Part shown: piece by piece, positions 1 through 9,170 of the stretch
Numbering within the stretch: the first letter of the stretch is position 1
How the letters are laid out: every line of letters starts with the position of its first letter
Assembly (NCBI GenBank): GCA_963798985.1
Contig: CAWCVL010000007.1
Coordinates: 972,247 to 1,036,246, forward strand
Direction of reading: 5' to 3'
DNA length: 64,000 bases
Origin: JACCTU01 sp963798985
GTDB taxonomy: Bacteria; Actinomycetota; Thermoleophilia; Gaiellales; Gaiellaceae
Translations under genes and position numbers: made by a program
The notes under the pieces: generated by a model
Seen by the model: only the letters and a program-made list of their open reading frames with translations
What the model was told of the DNA's origin: nothing
Database searches by the model: none

Positions 1-1133
1 CGCATCGTCGCCGCAGGAGTGCCGACGCGCACGCCGGAGCCGACCGTGGGCGGCCGCTCGTCGTACGGCACCGTGTTGCGGTTGACGGTCAGCTTCACCT
101 CGTGCAGCCGCTCCTCCGCGTCCTTGCCCGTCCACTCCGAGCTCCGAAGGTCGATCTGCAGGAGATGCGTGTCGGTGCCACCGGTGAGCAGGTCGAGCCC
201 GCCCTGCAGCAACGTCTCGCCGAGCACGTCGGCGTTCGCACGGACCTGCGACTGGTAGTCGCGGAACGCATCGGTCATCGCGATCTTGAAGCACGCCGCC
301 TTCGCGGCGATCGTGTGCTCGAGCGGGCCGCCCTGCATGCCGGGGAAGATCGCGCGGTCGACGTCCTTCGCGAACTCCTCCTTGCAGAGGATGAATCCCG
401 CGCGCGGGCCTGCGAGCGTCTTGTGCGTCGTCGAGGTGACGAAGTCGCAGTGCGGGATCGGGTTGGGGTGAAGACCGGCCGCGACGAGACCTGCGAAGTG
501 CGCCATGTCGCACATCAGCAGCGCGTCGACCTCGTCGGCGATCTCGCGGAAGCGGTCCGCCTCGATCGCGCGTGGATACGCGGAGCCGCCGCAGATGATC
601 AGCTTCGGCCGGTGCTCCTTCGCCAGCGCGAGCACCTCGTCGTAGTCGATGAGCGACGTGTCGCGGTCGACTCCGTAACCGGCGATCGTGTAGAGCCGCC
701 CGGAGAAGTTGACCTTGAGCCCGTGCGAGAGGTGCCCGCCCGAGTCGAGCTTCATCGACAGGATCGTGTCGCCGGGCTGGAGCGCGGCGAAGTACACGCC
801 CATGTTCGCCTGCGCGCCCGCGTGGGGCTGCACGTTCGCGTGCTCGGCACCGAAGAGCGACTTCGCGCGCTCGATCGCGATCGACTCGATCTCGTCGACG
901 ACCTCGCAGCCGCCGTAGTAGCGCTTCCCCGGGTACCCCTCGGCGTACTTGTTCGTCGGCACCGACCCGACCGCCTCGAAGACGCTCGGCCAGGTGAAGT
1001 TCTCCGACGCGATCAGCTCGATCTGACCGCGCTGGCGCTCGAGCTCCGCGGTGAGCAGCTCCGCGATCTCAGGATCGACCTCTGCGAGGCCGGCGGTGCG
1101 GAGGTGCTGGAGGGTTTCCTGCGCGACGGCCAT
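1..1133 (-). CDS. glyA: Serine hydroxymethyltransferase (3' end off the window)
   Basis: Cytosolic PLP enzyme that converts serine and tetrahydrofolate into glycine and 5,10-methylene-tetrahydrofolate. The start is the ATG at 1133 (MAVAQETLQH). The family motif IELIASENF lies at about residues 38-46, the substrate-loop region NKYAEGYPGKRYYGG follows, and the PLP-lysine motif THKTLAGPRAG is read at about 440-408. About 377 of the usual 415-430 residues are visible; the C-terminus runs off the left edge. It is the last visible gene of a minus-strand run with tsaC, prmC and prfA. No frameshift was seen. The family call is secure. Confidence 0.97.
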   Translation of the reverse strand, partial: MAVAQETLQHLRTAGLAEVDPEIAELLTAELERQRGQIELIASENFTWPSVFEAVGSVPTNKYAEGYPGKRYYGGCEVVDEIESIAIERAKSLFGAEHANVQPHAGAQANMGVYFAALQPGDTILSMKLDSGGHLSHGLKVNFSGRLYTIAGYGVDRDTSLIDYDEVLALAKEHRPKLIICGGSAYPRAIEADRFREIADEVDALLMCDMAHFAGLVAAGLHPNPIPHCDFVTSTTHKTLAGPRAGFILCKEEFAKDVDRAIFPGMQGGPLEHTIAAKAACFKIAMTDAFRDYQSQVRANADVLGETLLQGGLDLLTGGTDTHLLQIDLRSSEWTGKDAEERLHEVKLTVNRNTVPYDERPPTVGSGVRVGTPAATM

Positions 1134-1177
1134 GCGGCTCTCCTTCCCGGGAAGTCCCCAGGGATGCTACTGGCGCC

Positions 1178-1765
1178 TCAGGCCAGCGCTGCGAGGGCCC
1201 GCTCGACGTCGCCGGCGCCCTCGCGCAGGACGACCGGGCGCTCGCCGGTGAAGTCGATCACGGTCGAGGGGACGCCCGGAAGCTCGCCGGCGTCGACGAC
1301 CTCGGCGACGCCGTTCAGGATCTCCTGGGGAATCTCGGCGACCGTCTGCGGGTCAGGCCCGCCGTGGACGTTCGCGCTCGTCGCAGCGACCGCGCCGACG
1401 CGGTCGAGGACCTGCTTGCCGTAGCCCTCGAGGACGGGGACGCGCACCCCGATCGTGTCGGGCCGGCTTCCCGTCAGCCACGGGTACCGCTGTGCCGGGT
1501 TCGGGAAGATCAAGGTGTAGGGGCCGGGGAGCAGCTCGCGCGCGATCGTCCCCGATCGGCCGCGAAGCTCGGGGACGCACTCGAACAGCATCTCGACGTC
1601 GGCCACGACGAGGGCGATCGCCTGCTGGTTCTCGCGGCCCTTGAGCTCGAACAGCTTCCGCGCGGGCTCCTCCCGGTACGGCGCCACGGCGAGCCCGTAC
1701 ACGGTGTCGGTCGGCAGGACGATGACCTTGCCGGCGTTCAGGGCGTCGACGGCGGTCTCGATCAC
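1178..1765 (-). CDS. tsaC: Threonylcarbamoyl-AMP synthase (TsaC/Sua5/YrdC family)
   Basis: Makes threonylcarbamoyl-AMP from threonine, bicarbonate and ATP, the first step of t6A modification at position 37 of ANN-decoding tRNAs. The 195-residue protein is a single YrdC domain, with GKVIVLPTDTVYGLAV at about residues 10-25, the KGREN loop, LPGPYTLIF and the GVRVP and ATSAN motifs. The C-terminal extension of long Sua5 proteins is absent, so this is the short TsaC form. The GTG start at 1765 overlaps the prmC stop (GTGA), which implies translational coupling. The start is chosen for that overlap and for the usual family N-terminus. Confidence 0.93.
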   Translation of the reverse strand: MIETAVDALNAGKVIVLPTDTVYGLAVAPYREEPARKLFELKGRENQQAIALVVADVEMLFECVPELRGRSGTIARELLPGPYTLIFPNPAQRYPWLTGSRPDTIGVRVPVLEGYGKQVLDRVGAVAATSANVHGGPDPQTVAEIPQEILNGVAEVVDAGELPGVPSTVIDFTGERPVVLREGAGDVERALAALA

Positions 1766-2586
1766 GGCCGCTTCCCCTCGACGATCCGATCCCGGCCGGC
1801 GAGATCCTCCGTCACGCCGACCTCGTCGTAGCCGAGGCGCTCGAGCAGCTCGGCCGCCGCGCCGGCACGCGCGTCGGCGACCTCGAGCACGAGATGCCCG
1901 CCCGGCACGAGTGCCTCGAGCGCGTGCTCGGCGATCTGCGCGGTGTGCTCGCCCCCAACCGTCGCGAGGCGCGGCTCCCAGTCCCTGACTTCCGGCTCGA
2001 GGGTGCCGATCTCCTCCTGCGCGATGTACGGCGGGTTCGACACGATCAGATCGTATTCGCGGTCGCCCAGACCGCCGACCAGATCTCCCTCGACGAGCTC
2101 GATCTCCAACCCCGTCAGCTCGGCGTTCTCGCGGGCCAGCGCGAGAGCGTCGGGCGAAACGTCGAGCCCGCGGACCTTCGCCCCCGGATGCTCGTCCGCG
2201 ATCGCCAACGCGATCGCGCCCGTCCCCGTGCCGACGTCGAGCACGCGCGGCGTCCCCCCGTTGAGCAGCGCGAGGCAGCGCTCGACGACGACCTCGGTCT
2301 CGGGCCGCGGCACGAGCGCGCGGCGGTCGGTCTTCAGCGTCAGTCGCCGGAAGCCCCACTCGCCGAGCACGTACGCGAGCGGCTCCCGCTCGCCCCGCCT
2401 GCGCACGAGCTCGCGATAGGCGTCGCGCTCTGCGTCGGAGAGCGGCCGGTCGTGGTGCATGTACAACTCGACGCGCGACAGGCCGACGGCCTTCCCGAGC
2501 AGGTGCTCTGCGTCCAGCCGCGGGCTGTCCACTCCCTTGCCGGCGAGGAACTCCGTCGCCCGGCGAAGCACCTCGCCGACGGTCAC
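1762..2586 (-). CDS. prmC: Peptide chain release factor N5-glutamine methyltransferase
   Basis: Methylates the glutamine of the GGQ motif of release factors with S-adenosylmethionine. This 274-residue protein has an N-terminal helical domain and then a Rossmann methyltransferase domain with VLDVGTGTGAIALA (SAM loop) and the catalytic NPPY motif (IVSNPPYIAQEE). The GTG start at 2586 overlaps the prfA stop. Its substrate, RF1, is encoded by that upstream gene, the classical prfA-prmC pairing. No internal frameshift was seen. Confidence 0.96.
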   Translation of the reverse strand: MTVGEVLRRATEFLAGKGVDSPRLDAEHLLGKAVGLSRVELYMHHDRPLSDAERDAYRELVRRRGEREPLAYVLGEWGFRRLTLKTDRRALVPRPETEVVVERCLALLNGGTPRVLDVGTGTGAIALAIADEHPGAKVRGLDVSPDALALARENAELTGLEIELVEGDLVGGLGDREYDLIVSNPPYIAQEEIGTLEPEVRDWEPRLATVGGEHTAQIAEHALEALVPGGHLVLEVADARAGAAAELLERLGYDEVGVTEDLAGRDRIVEGKRP

Positions 2587-3632
2587 GCCGGCGGCTGGGC
2601 TTCGAGCGCGCGGCGCCGCTCTTCCGCGGCGAGCGCCTCGGTGAAGTCGTCGAGCTCACCTTCGAGGACGCGGTCGAGCTTGTGCTGCGTCAGGTGGATG
2701 CGATGGTCGGTCACGCGATTCTCGGCGAAGTTGTACGTGCGGATCTTCTCGGCGCGCTCTCCGGTCCCGATCTGCGAGCGGCGCGTCGCAGCAAGCGCAG
2801 CCTGCTGCTTTTCGCGCTCGAGCTCGTAGAGCCGCGCCCGGAGGACGCGCATCGCCTTGGCCTTGTTCTGGAGCTGCGACTTCTCGTCCTGCATCGAGAC
2901 GACCGTGCCCGTCGGAGCGTGCGTGATGCGGACGGCCGAGTCGGTCGTGTTGACGCTCTGACCGCCCGGCCCGGTCGAGCGGTAGACGTCGATCTTCAGG
3001 TCGTTCGGGTCGATCTCGATCTCCACCTCTTCGGCCTCCGGCATCACGGCGACGGTCGCGGTCGAGGTGTGGATGCGTCCCTGCGACTCGGTCTCGGGAA
3101 CGCGTTGCACCCGGTGCGTGCCGCCCTCCCACTTGAACACCGAGTACGCCCCGTCGCCCTTGACCGCGATCGTCATCTCCTTGATTCCGCCGAACTCGTT
3201 CGGCGAGCCGCCGAGCGTCTCGGTCTTCCAGCCACGCCGCTCGGCGTAGCGGGTCAGCATCCGGAGCACCTCGGCCGCCCAGAGGGCGGCCTCGTCGCCG
3301 CCGACGCCCTGGCGCACCTCGAGGATCACGTCCTTGCTGTCGGCCGGGTCGGTCTCGACGAGTGCGAGCTTCAACTCCTCTTCGAGCGCAGCGAGCCGCG
3401 TCTCGAGGTCGGGAACGAGCTCGCGTAGGTCGCCGTCGTCACGGGCGGCCTCGAGATCGGCGGTCACCTCACGCCACTCCTGCGTGAGCTTGTACGGGCC
3501 TTCGAGCTCTTTCAGCCGGCGGCCCGTGTCCGCCGCCTCGCGATGGTCGTTGTAGACCGCAGGATCGGACATCCGCTCCTGCGTCTCGCGGTACTTGCGC
3601 TCGAGCTCGTCGATCAGCGCATCGATCGCCAT
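2583..3632 (-). CDS. prfA: Peptide chain release factor 1
   Basis: Reads UAA and UAG stop codons and triggers peptide release on the ribosome. This 349-residue protein starts at ATG 3632 (MAIDALIDEL). It has the N-terminal coiled coil, the domain 2/4 core and the catalytic loop STGPGGQSVNTTDSAVR containing GGQ, whose Gln is the substrate of the adjacent prmC product. The end overlaps the prmC GTG. A DUF1385 membrane-protein gene ends six bases upstream, so the two are likely co-transcribed. Confidence 0.97.
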   Translation of the reverse strand: MAIDALIDELERKYRETQERMSDPAVYNDHREAADTGRRLKELEGPYKLTQEWREVTADLEAARDDGDLRELVPDLETRLAALEEELKLALVETDPADSKDVILEVRQGVGGDEAALWAAEVLRMLTRYAERRGWKTETLGGSPNEFGGIKEMTIAVKGDGAYSVFKWEGGTHRVQRVPETESQGRIHTSTATVAVMPEAEEVEIEIDPNDLKIDVYRSTGPGGQSVNTTDSAVRITHAPTGTVVSMQDEKSQLQNKAKAMRVLRARLYELEREKQQAALAATRRSQIGTGERAEKIRTYNFAENRVTDHRIHLTQHKLDRVLEGELDDFTEALAAEERRRALEAQPPA

Positions 3633-3637
3633 CGGCG

Positions 3638-4559
3638 TCAGGCCATGACTTCGACGCGACGCGCTTCGGCTGGGCGCTCCTGCCCTTCGAGCCGGAGCAC
3701 CTCGCGCAGCGCGCGGATCGAGACCTCGAGCTGGTCGAGCGAAGGCTCGCGCGTCGTCAGCCGCTGCAGCCAGAGCCCGGGCGCGAGCAGCGCCATCAGC
3801 AGCCGGTTGTCGGTGTGCTTGCCCGCGAACCGGATCACCTCGTAGGCGAGGCCGGCGATCACCGGCAGCAGCAGGATCCGGCTCGCGATCAGCCACGGCC
3901 ACGAGGGCTGGCCGATGAACGCGAAGACGAAGATCGCGATCACCATCACCCAGAGCAGGAACGCCGTGCCGCAGCGTGGGTGGATCAGCGAGAAGCGCTG
4001 CACGTTCTCGGGGGTCAGGTCCGCACCGGCTTCGAGCGCGTTGATCGCCTTGTGCTCGGCGCCGTGGTACTGGAAGACGCGCCTGAGGTCGGGAAGCAGC
4101 GAGATGACGAGGATGTAGAGGATGAAGATGGTCACGCGGATCAGCCCTTCGACGATCACGAACCAGCCCGTCTGTCTCGATCGGGAGCCAGCTCGTGATC
4201 AACGCGGGCGTGACCTTGAAGAGCGCGAGCGCGAAGCCGATCGCGATCGCGAACGCGAAGAAGATCGCGCCGCGCGAGAGCTCGGTCTCGACCTCTTCCT
4301 TCTCGTCCGCGTCCGCGTCCTGCGCCGCGTAGTTCGCCGAGATCGCGAGCGCGCGGAAGCCGATCGCGAGCGACTCGCCGAGCGCGACGATCCCGCGGAT
4401 CACCGGGAGCCGGAAGACGCGGTGGCGCGCCATCGGCGAGGAGATCGAGGTCGTGTGCTCCGCGATCTCGCCGTTCGGCTTCCGCACCGCGAGCGCCCAA
4501 TGCGCAGGACTGCGCATCATCACGCCTTCGAGGACCGCCTGGCCTCCGATCGTCTGCAT
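3638..4559 (-). CDS. DUF1385 family membrane protein (one frameshift)
   Basis: Membrane protein of unknown biochemical role, commonly found between rpmE and prfA in Gram-positive genomes. It starts at ATG 4559 with the family signature MQTIGGQAVLEGVMMR, followed by RKPNGEI. The second half has the conserved FQYHGAEHKAI and HPRCGTAFL motifs and several membrane helices. The reading frame breaks near 4160-4168: the N-terminal part ends at IETDGLV and the remainder restarts at VIVEGLIRV. Removing one base restores a 306-residue protein, the normal family length. I treat the break as a probable sequence error. The gene lies 13 bases after rpmE and just before prfA. Confidence 0.9.
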
Positions 4560-4572
4560 CGCGGTAGGGGAG

Positions 4573-4794
4573 CTAGCCCTTGCGGGGCGCGCCGCCGGCG
4601 CGCTCGAGCCGACGCTGGAAGCGCTCGACACGACCGCCGGTGTCCATCAGCTTCTGCTTGCCCGTGTAGAACGGGTGGCAGTTCGAGCAGATCTCGACGT
4701 GCAGCTCGGGCTTCGTGGACCGCGTCTGGAACGTGTTCCCGCAGGAGCACGTCACGTTCGAGAGCACGTACTCGGGATGGATGCCAGTCTTCAT
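4573..4794 (-). CDS. rpmE: 50S ribosomal protein L31, zinc-binding type
   Basis: Ribosomal large-subunit protein at the 50S/30S bridge. The 73-residue protein MKTGIHPEYV... keeps the zinc ligands as a CxC pair (TCSCGN) and a CxxC pair (ICSNCHPFYTGKQK), so this is the zinc-containing form rather than the cysteine-free paralogue. The ATG at 4794 overlaps the stop of the upstream threonine ammonia-lyase gene (ATGA). It is followed by DUF1385 and prfA. Confidence 0.96.
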   Translation of the reverse strand: MKTGIHPEYVLSNVTCSCGNTFQTRSTKPELHVEICSNCHPFYTGKQKLMDTGGRVERFQRRLERAGGAPRKG

Positions 4795-5744
4795 CGCGAA
4801 GCCAGGATAGCAGAGGCGGTTTCGGGGGCTACGTTGCCTCCTGAGACGACAAGCACGATGCGTTCGCCCTGCTCGTGGGCGATCTTTCCGGCGAGCAAAG
4901 CCGCGGTCGAGGCGGCCCCGGCACCCTCCACGGCGAGCTTCGCGCGACCGTAGAGGAAGCGGAACGCCTCCTCGATCTCCGACTCGGTGACGAGGACGAC
5001 CTCGTCGACCCGCTCGCGCACCACCTCCAGCGCAAGCGTCCCCGCGAAGGGCGCGTTGAGTCCGTCAGCGAGCGAGACGGGCGTGATCGGGACCGGCGCA
5101 CCGGCCTCGACCGCGAGCTTCATCGCGGCCGATGTCTCGGGCTCGACGCCGATCACGCGGGCCGACGGCCGCAGACCCTTGACTGCGGTCGCCACGCCGG
5201 CGATCAACCCGCCGCCGCCGATCGGGACGACGACGACGTCGGCTTCCACGTCCTCGACCAGCTCGAGCCCCACCGTTCCCTGGCCGGCCTGCGTGAACGG
5301 GTCGTCGAACGGGTGCACGAGCGTCCGCCCGGTCTGCTCGAGGAGCCGGTCAAGCCGCTCGAACGCCTCGGTCGGGTCGGCGCTCTCGAGGTCGACCTCC
5401 GCGCCGTACGCGCGGGTCGCGGCGATCTTCTGCTCGCTCGCGCCCTGCCACATGACGAGGAGGGCGTCGATTCCGTCGAGCGCTGCGCAGTACGCGAGCG
5501 CCTGAGCGTGGTTGCCCGCGGAGATCCCGATCACACCGCGCGACTTCTCCTCTGTGGTGAGCGAGGCGAGCTTGGTGAGGACGCCGCGCGGCTTGAACGA
5601 GCCTGTCCGCTGAAAGAGCTCCGCCTTCAGATGCACGTGCGCACCGGTCAGCTGAGAGAGCGACGCGGAGGAAAATGTCGGGGTGCGGTGCAGCCTGTCG
5701 GCGATCGTCTCGCGCGCGCTGCGGACGTCGTCCAGCGAGATCAC
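4791..5744 (-). CDS. ilvA: Threonine ammonia-lyase (PLP fold-type II)
   Basis: Deaminates threonine to 2-oxobutyrate (possibly also serine to pyruvate). The PLP lysine sits in RTGSFKPRG, substrate binding is in ISAGNHAQA, and the glycine-rich phosphate loop is IGGGGLIAG. At 317 residues it lacks the C-terminal ACT regulatory domain of biosynthetic IlvA, so it resembles the catabolic TdcB form or serine/threonine racemase relatives. The exact substrate is not fixed by sequence. The GTG at 5744 lies two bases after the ETF-QO stop and the end overlaps rpmE, so it is coupled on both sides. Confidence 0.87.
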   Translation of the reverse strand: MISLDDVRSARETIADRLHRTPTFSSASLSQLTGAHVHLKAELFQRTGSFKPRGVLTKLASLTTEEKSRGVIGISAGNHAQALAYCAALDGIDALLVMWQGASEQKIAATRAYGAEVDLESADPTEAFERLDRLLEQTGRTLVHPFDDPFTQAGQGTVGLELVEDVEADVVVVPIGGGGLIAGVATAVKGLRPSARVIGVEPETSAAMKLAVEAGAPVPITPVSLADGLNAPFAGTLALEVVRERVDEVVLVTESEIEEAFRFLYGRAKLAVEGAGAASTAALLAGKIAHEQGERIVLVVSGGNVAPETASAILASR

Positions 5745-5746
5745 TG

Positions 5747-7445
5747 CTACGTGCGCTGGTACTCGGGGCCGGAGCCGCCCTCGGGTGGCGTCAGCCGACC
5801 GCCCTTCGCCGTGATCGCGCCACACTGCACGCAGTTCGACGGGTTGACCTCCACCTCGACCGTCTCGTCGCCGTCGGCGGCGCCGACCTCGTACACGTGC
5901 GCCGGACACATGCGCACCCACAACTGCGCGAGCTCGTTCGGGACGTTCCGCTGGATGCGGATGTGGTCCGGCTGGTCGTCGCGCGTCTTGTTCCCCGAGA
6001 GGAAGACCGAGGAGAGCTTGTCGAAGGTGAGCTTCCCGTCGGGCGCGGGGTAGTGCTTCGCACGGTCGGTGACGATCAACTCGACGTCGGCATCGCGTTC
6101 CGTGCTGAACGCGAACGGCGGGCAGCTTGCCACGCGTCGCGGTCATCATCCCGGCGAGCGCTCCGCCGACCCAGAAGCCGCGGCTGAAAGCGGGCCGCAT
6201 GTTTCTCACCTGTTCGAGGTCGCGCCAGATATAGCTGTCACGTACGGCGCGGTCGTATGACTCGAGCGCACCCGGCGTCGCCGCCGTCGTCCCACGTTGC
6301 AGCGCCTCGAACGCCGTCTCCGCCGCGAGGCGGCCGGACTCGATCGCGTAGTGGATGCCCTTCAACGCCGGCACGTTGACCATCCCGACTCCGTCACCGC
6401 AGAGCAGGAGGCCGGGAGCGTGGAGCTGCTTCGGCAGCGCGAGGAAGCCGCCCTCGGGGATCGTCTTCGCGCCCCACTCGACGCGCTCGCCTCCGGCCAG
6501 GATCTTCCGGACGAGCGGATGCGTCTTCAACTCCTGCAGCACGTCGTGCACGGAGAGCTCGGCATCGCGGTAGTCGAGGCCGACCACCATGCCAACCGCG
6601 ACTTGGTCGTCGCCCATCGGGTAGATGAACGAGCCGCCGAACTCACGGAAGCGTGCGCCGCCGCGCAGCGGCCAGCCCATCGTGTGGATCACGCGGTCGA
6701 GTGGCTTCGCGACGCGCCAGATCTCCTTCACGCCCAGCGCCCAGACCTGCGGGTTGTCGCCCTCGAGTCCGAAGCGTTCGATCGCGGCGCCGGTCAGGTG
6801 TCCCTGCGTTCCCTCGGCGAGCACCGTCACGCGCGCGACGAGGTCGGAGCCGGGCTCGAAATTCGGCAGCGGCTCGCCGCTGCGGCCGCGACCCTTGTCG
6901 CCCGTGCGGACGCCGACGACGCGGCCGTGCTCGACGAGCAGCTTCGTCGCTGCCGTCTCGGGCAGGATCATCGAGCCGCCTTCCTCGGCCTGCGAGGCGA
7001 GCCAGCGGCCGAGCTGCGACAGCGACGCGACGTAGTTGCCCTCGTTCTTCATCGTCGGAGGGGTCGGGATGCGGAACGCGGCGCCCGCGGTGAGGAAGTA
7101 GACGGACTCGCCCTCGACCGGGCCGAGCAACGGCAGCTCGTCGAGCTGTTGTCGCCCGCGGAAGAGCCGCCGGAGCCCGCGCGGGTTGACGACGGCGCCG
7201 GAGAGGAGGTGCGAGCCGGGCTGCTTGCCCTTCTCGAGCACGGCGACCGGCACGTCGCCGAGGCGCGCTCGGAGCTCGGGCGCCTCCTCGAGCAGCTGGC
7301 CGAGACGGATCGCGCACGCGAGGCCCGCGGGGCCTGCGCCGACGATCAGCACGCCGACGTCGATCCGCTCGTCGGGCGGATCGGTGGGCGCCCCGATCGC
7401 TTCGCCGAGCGAGAAAGGCGGCGGGTAGTCGGACGGACGGGTCAT
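5747..7445 (-). CDS. Electron transfer flavoprotein-ubiquinone oxidoreductase (FixC-FixX type, one frameshift)
   Basis: Membrane-associated flavoprotein that passes electrons from ETF to the quinone pool. The FAD-binding Rossmann motif VGVLIVGAGPAGLACAIRLG is at about residues 28-47. LCGDGVGMVNVPALKG and GIHYAIESG follow, and a ferredoxin-like tail ends the protein. The frame breaks near 6125-6130 in the ratio CTGCCCGCCG. Dropping one C gives KLPPFAFSTERDAD and a normal 565-residue protein. In the tail only three of the four usual cluster cysteines are visible: MCPAHVY, then CVQC followed by Gly-Ala-Ile where the fourth Cys is expected. The ATG at 7445 overlaps etfA. Confidence 0.93.
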
Positions 7446-8401
7446 CCGCCGCGGCGTTCGCGCACGAGCTCGGTCAGCTTCGGGACGACCTGGTGGATGT
7501 CGCCGACGACGCCGAAGTCTGCGAACTCGAAGATCGGCGCGTTCGGATCCTTGTTGATCGCGACGATCGTGCCCGAGCTTTGCATGCCGACCTTGTGCTG
7601 GATCGCGCCCGAGATCCCGCACGCGACGTAGAGCTTCGGTGCGACGGTCTTGCCGGTCTGGCCGATCTGCGTCGAGTACGGGTACCAACCCGCATCGACG
7701 ACCGCGCGCGTTGCGCCAACGGCACCGCCGAGCGCCTTCGCGAGCTCCTCGACGAGCGTGAAGTTCTCCGGCCCGCCGAGCCCGCGCCCGCCGGCGACGA
7801 TCACGTCCGCCTCCTCGAGGTTCGGACCTTCGCTCTCAGCGTGGGCCTGCTCGATCATCGTCGCGGCCTTCGAGTGCTCCTCGAGCTGCACGGCGGCGTC
7901 CTCGACCTGCGCGCTCCCGCCCGTCTCGACCGGGTCGAACGTGCCGGACCGAAAGAGCGCGAGCTTCGGGCCGTCACTCCAGCCGACGTCGACGAAGACC
8001 GAGTCGCCGAGTGCCGGACGCTTGCCGACGAGTCTTCCGTCCTGCTCGGTCAGGTCGGCGAGATCCCAGTTGAGGCCGGCGTCGAGTCGCGCGGCGAGGC
8101 CGGCAGCAACGTCCGCCGCGAGGACCGACGCCGCGAAGAGCACGGCGTCGAAGCCCTGGTCGCGAACGAGCGAGGCGAGCACGTCGACGCGCGGCTGCGG
8201 CAAGGGTGCGTCGAGCGCCGCATCGTCGGCGACGAACACCTTGCTCGCCCCGTACTTGCCGGCCTGCTCCGCGAGCGAGCGCACGCCCGAGCCGACGACC
8301 ACTCCCGACGCGTCGCCGAGCTGCGCCGCCTTGGCGAGCACGCCGAGCGCACCCTTCTGGATCTCGCCGTCGTGGTGCTCGAGGAAGACGAGCGTGCTCA
8401 C
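7442..8401 (-). CDS. etfA: Electron transfer flavoprotein, alpha subunit
   Basis: FAD-carrying subunit of the heterodimer that accepts electrons from acyl-CoA dehydrogenases. The 319-residue protein has the N-terminal ETF domain (VFLEHHDGEI) and the C-terminal FAD domain with VAGGRGLGGPENF, QIGQTGKTVAPKLYVACGISG and INKDPNAPIFEFADFGVVGD. All are conserved. The GTG start at 8401 overlaps the etfB stop, and its own stop overlaps the ETF-QO start. The three genes therefore form one tightly coupled electron-transfer operon. Confidence 0.97.
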   Translation of the reverse strand: MSTLVFLEHHDGEIQKGALGVLAKAAQLGDASGVVVGSGVRSLAEQAGKYGASKVFVADDAALDAPLPQPRVDVLASLVRDQGFDAVLFAASVLAADVAAGLAARLDAGLNWDLADLTEQDGRLVGKRPALGDSVFVDVGWSDGPKLALFRSGTFDPVETGGSAQVEDAAVQLEEHSKAATMIEQAHAESEGPNLEEADVIVAGGRGLGGPENFTLVEELAKALGGAVGATRAVVDAGWYPYSTQIGQTGKTVAPKLYVACGISGAIQHKVGMQSSGTIVAINKDPNAPIFEFADFGVVGDIHQVVPKLTELVRERRGG

Positions 8402-9153
8402 AGCAGGCGCTTCTCGGCGAGGAACTCGACGATCTTTGCGGCGGCGCTGCCGTCGTCTTCGATCTTCGTCGTGTCGCCGCGCGGCGGTGGATCGCTCAGC
8501 GCGAGCACCTCGGTCTTCGCGCCGGCCTCGACCCCGAGGTCGGCGAGCGTGAGCGTCTCCTGCGGTTTCGACTTCGCGCCCATGATCCCCTTCAGCGACG
8601 GGTAACGCGGCTCGTTGATCGCGTCCGAGACCGCGATGACCGCCGGTAGCGGCGCCTCGATCACGTCGTAGCCGAACTCGGTCTGCCGCTTTCCGCGCGC
8701 CTTGCCGTCGGCGACGGTCAACTCGGCGACCTGCGAGATCACCGGGCGACGCAGCCGCTCGGCGACGGCCGACCAGAGCACCGCGCCGTCGGCGTCTGCG
8801 GCTTGCTGGCCGAAGAGCACGAGGTCCGCTTGCTCGCGCTCGAGCACCGCAGCGAGCACGCGGCTCGTGCCGACGAGGTCTGCGCCCGCTGCCGCGTCGT
8901 CGGTGACGAGCACCGATCTGTCGGCGCCCATCGCGAGCGCCTTGCGAAGCGCGTCGGCGGCTTTCGCCGGACCCATCGAGACGAGCACGATCTCGCCGCC
9001 GCCCGCCCCATCCTTGACGCGAAGCGCCTCCTCGACGGCATGTGCGTCGAAGGCGTTCAAAGCCCCCTCACCGGAGCGGTCCAGCCGCATGGTTGCGCGG
9101 TCGATGCGCTTCGTACCTTCCGGCACTTGCTTGATGCAGACAGCAATCTTCAT
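8398..9153 (-). CDS. etfB: Electron transfer flavoprotein, beta subunit
   Basis: AMP-binding subunit of the ETF heterodimer. The 251-residue protein starts at ATG 9153 with MKIAVCIKQVP. It has the ETF-beta signature region (VISQVAELTV, GYDVIEAPLPAVIAVSDAINEPRYPSLKGIMGAK in its usual place) and AMP-binding segments DLVLFGQQAADADG. It heads the etfB-etfA-ETF-QO operon. An M23-like gene starts 17 bases away on the other strand, so that short gap must hold both promoters. Confidence 0.97.
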   Translation of the reverse strand: MKIAVCIKQVPEGTKRIDRATMRLDRSGEGALNAFDAHAVEEALRVKDGAGGGEIVLVSMGPAKAADALRKALAMGADRSVLVTDDAAAGADLVGTSRVLAAVLEREQADLVLFGQQAADADGAVLWSAVAERLRRPVISQVAELTVADGKARGKRQTEFGYDVIEAPLPAVIAVSDAINEPRYPSLKGIMGAKSKPQETLTLADLGVEAGAKTEVLALSDPPPRGDTTKIEDDGSAAAKIVEFLAEKRLL

Positions 9154-9170
9154 GGAGCCGTGGCACTCTA

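Noticed and set aside
102..1424. Long plus-strand open frame of 440 residues opposite glyA and tsaC
   Set aside because: It is the antisense shadow of two conserved minus-strand genes; the translation is Arg/Val/Leu-rich without any motif, as expected from codon bias in high-GC DNA.
5747..6133. Separate fixX ferredoxin gene downstream of ETF-QO
   Set aside because: The in-frame ending after dropping one base continues the ETF-QO sequence without a gap, and the total length then fits the one-piece enzyme.
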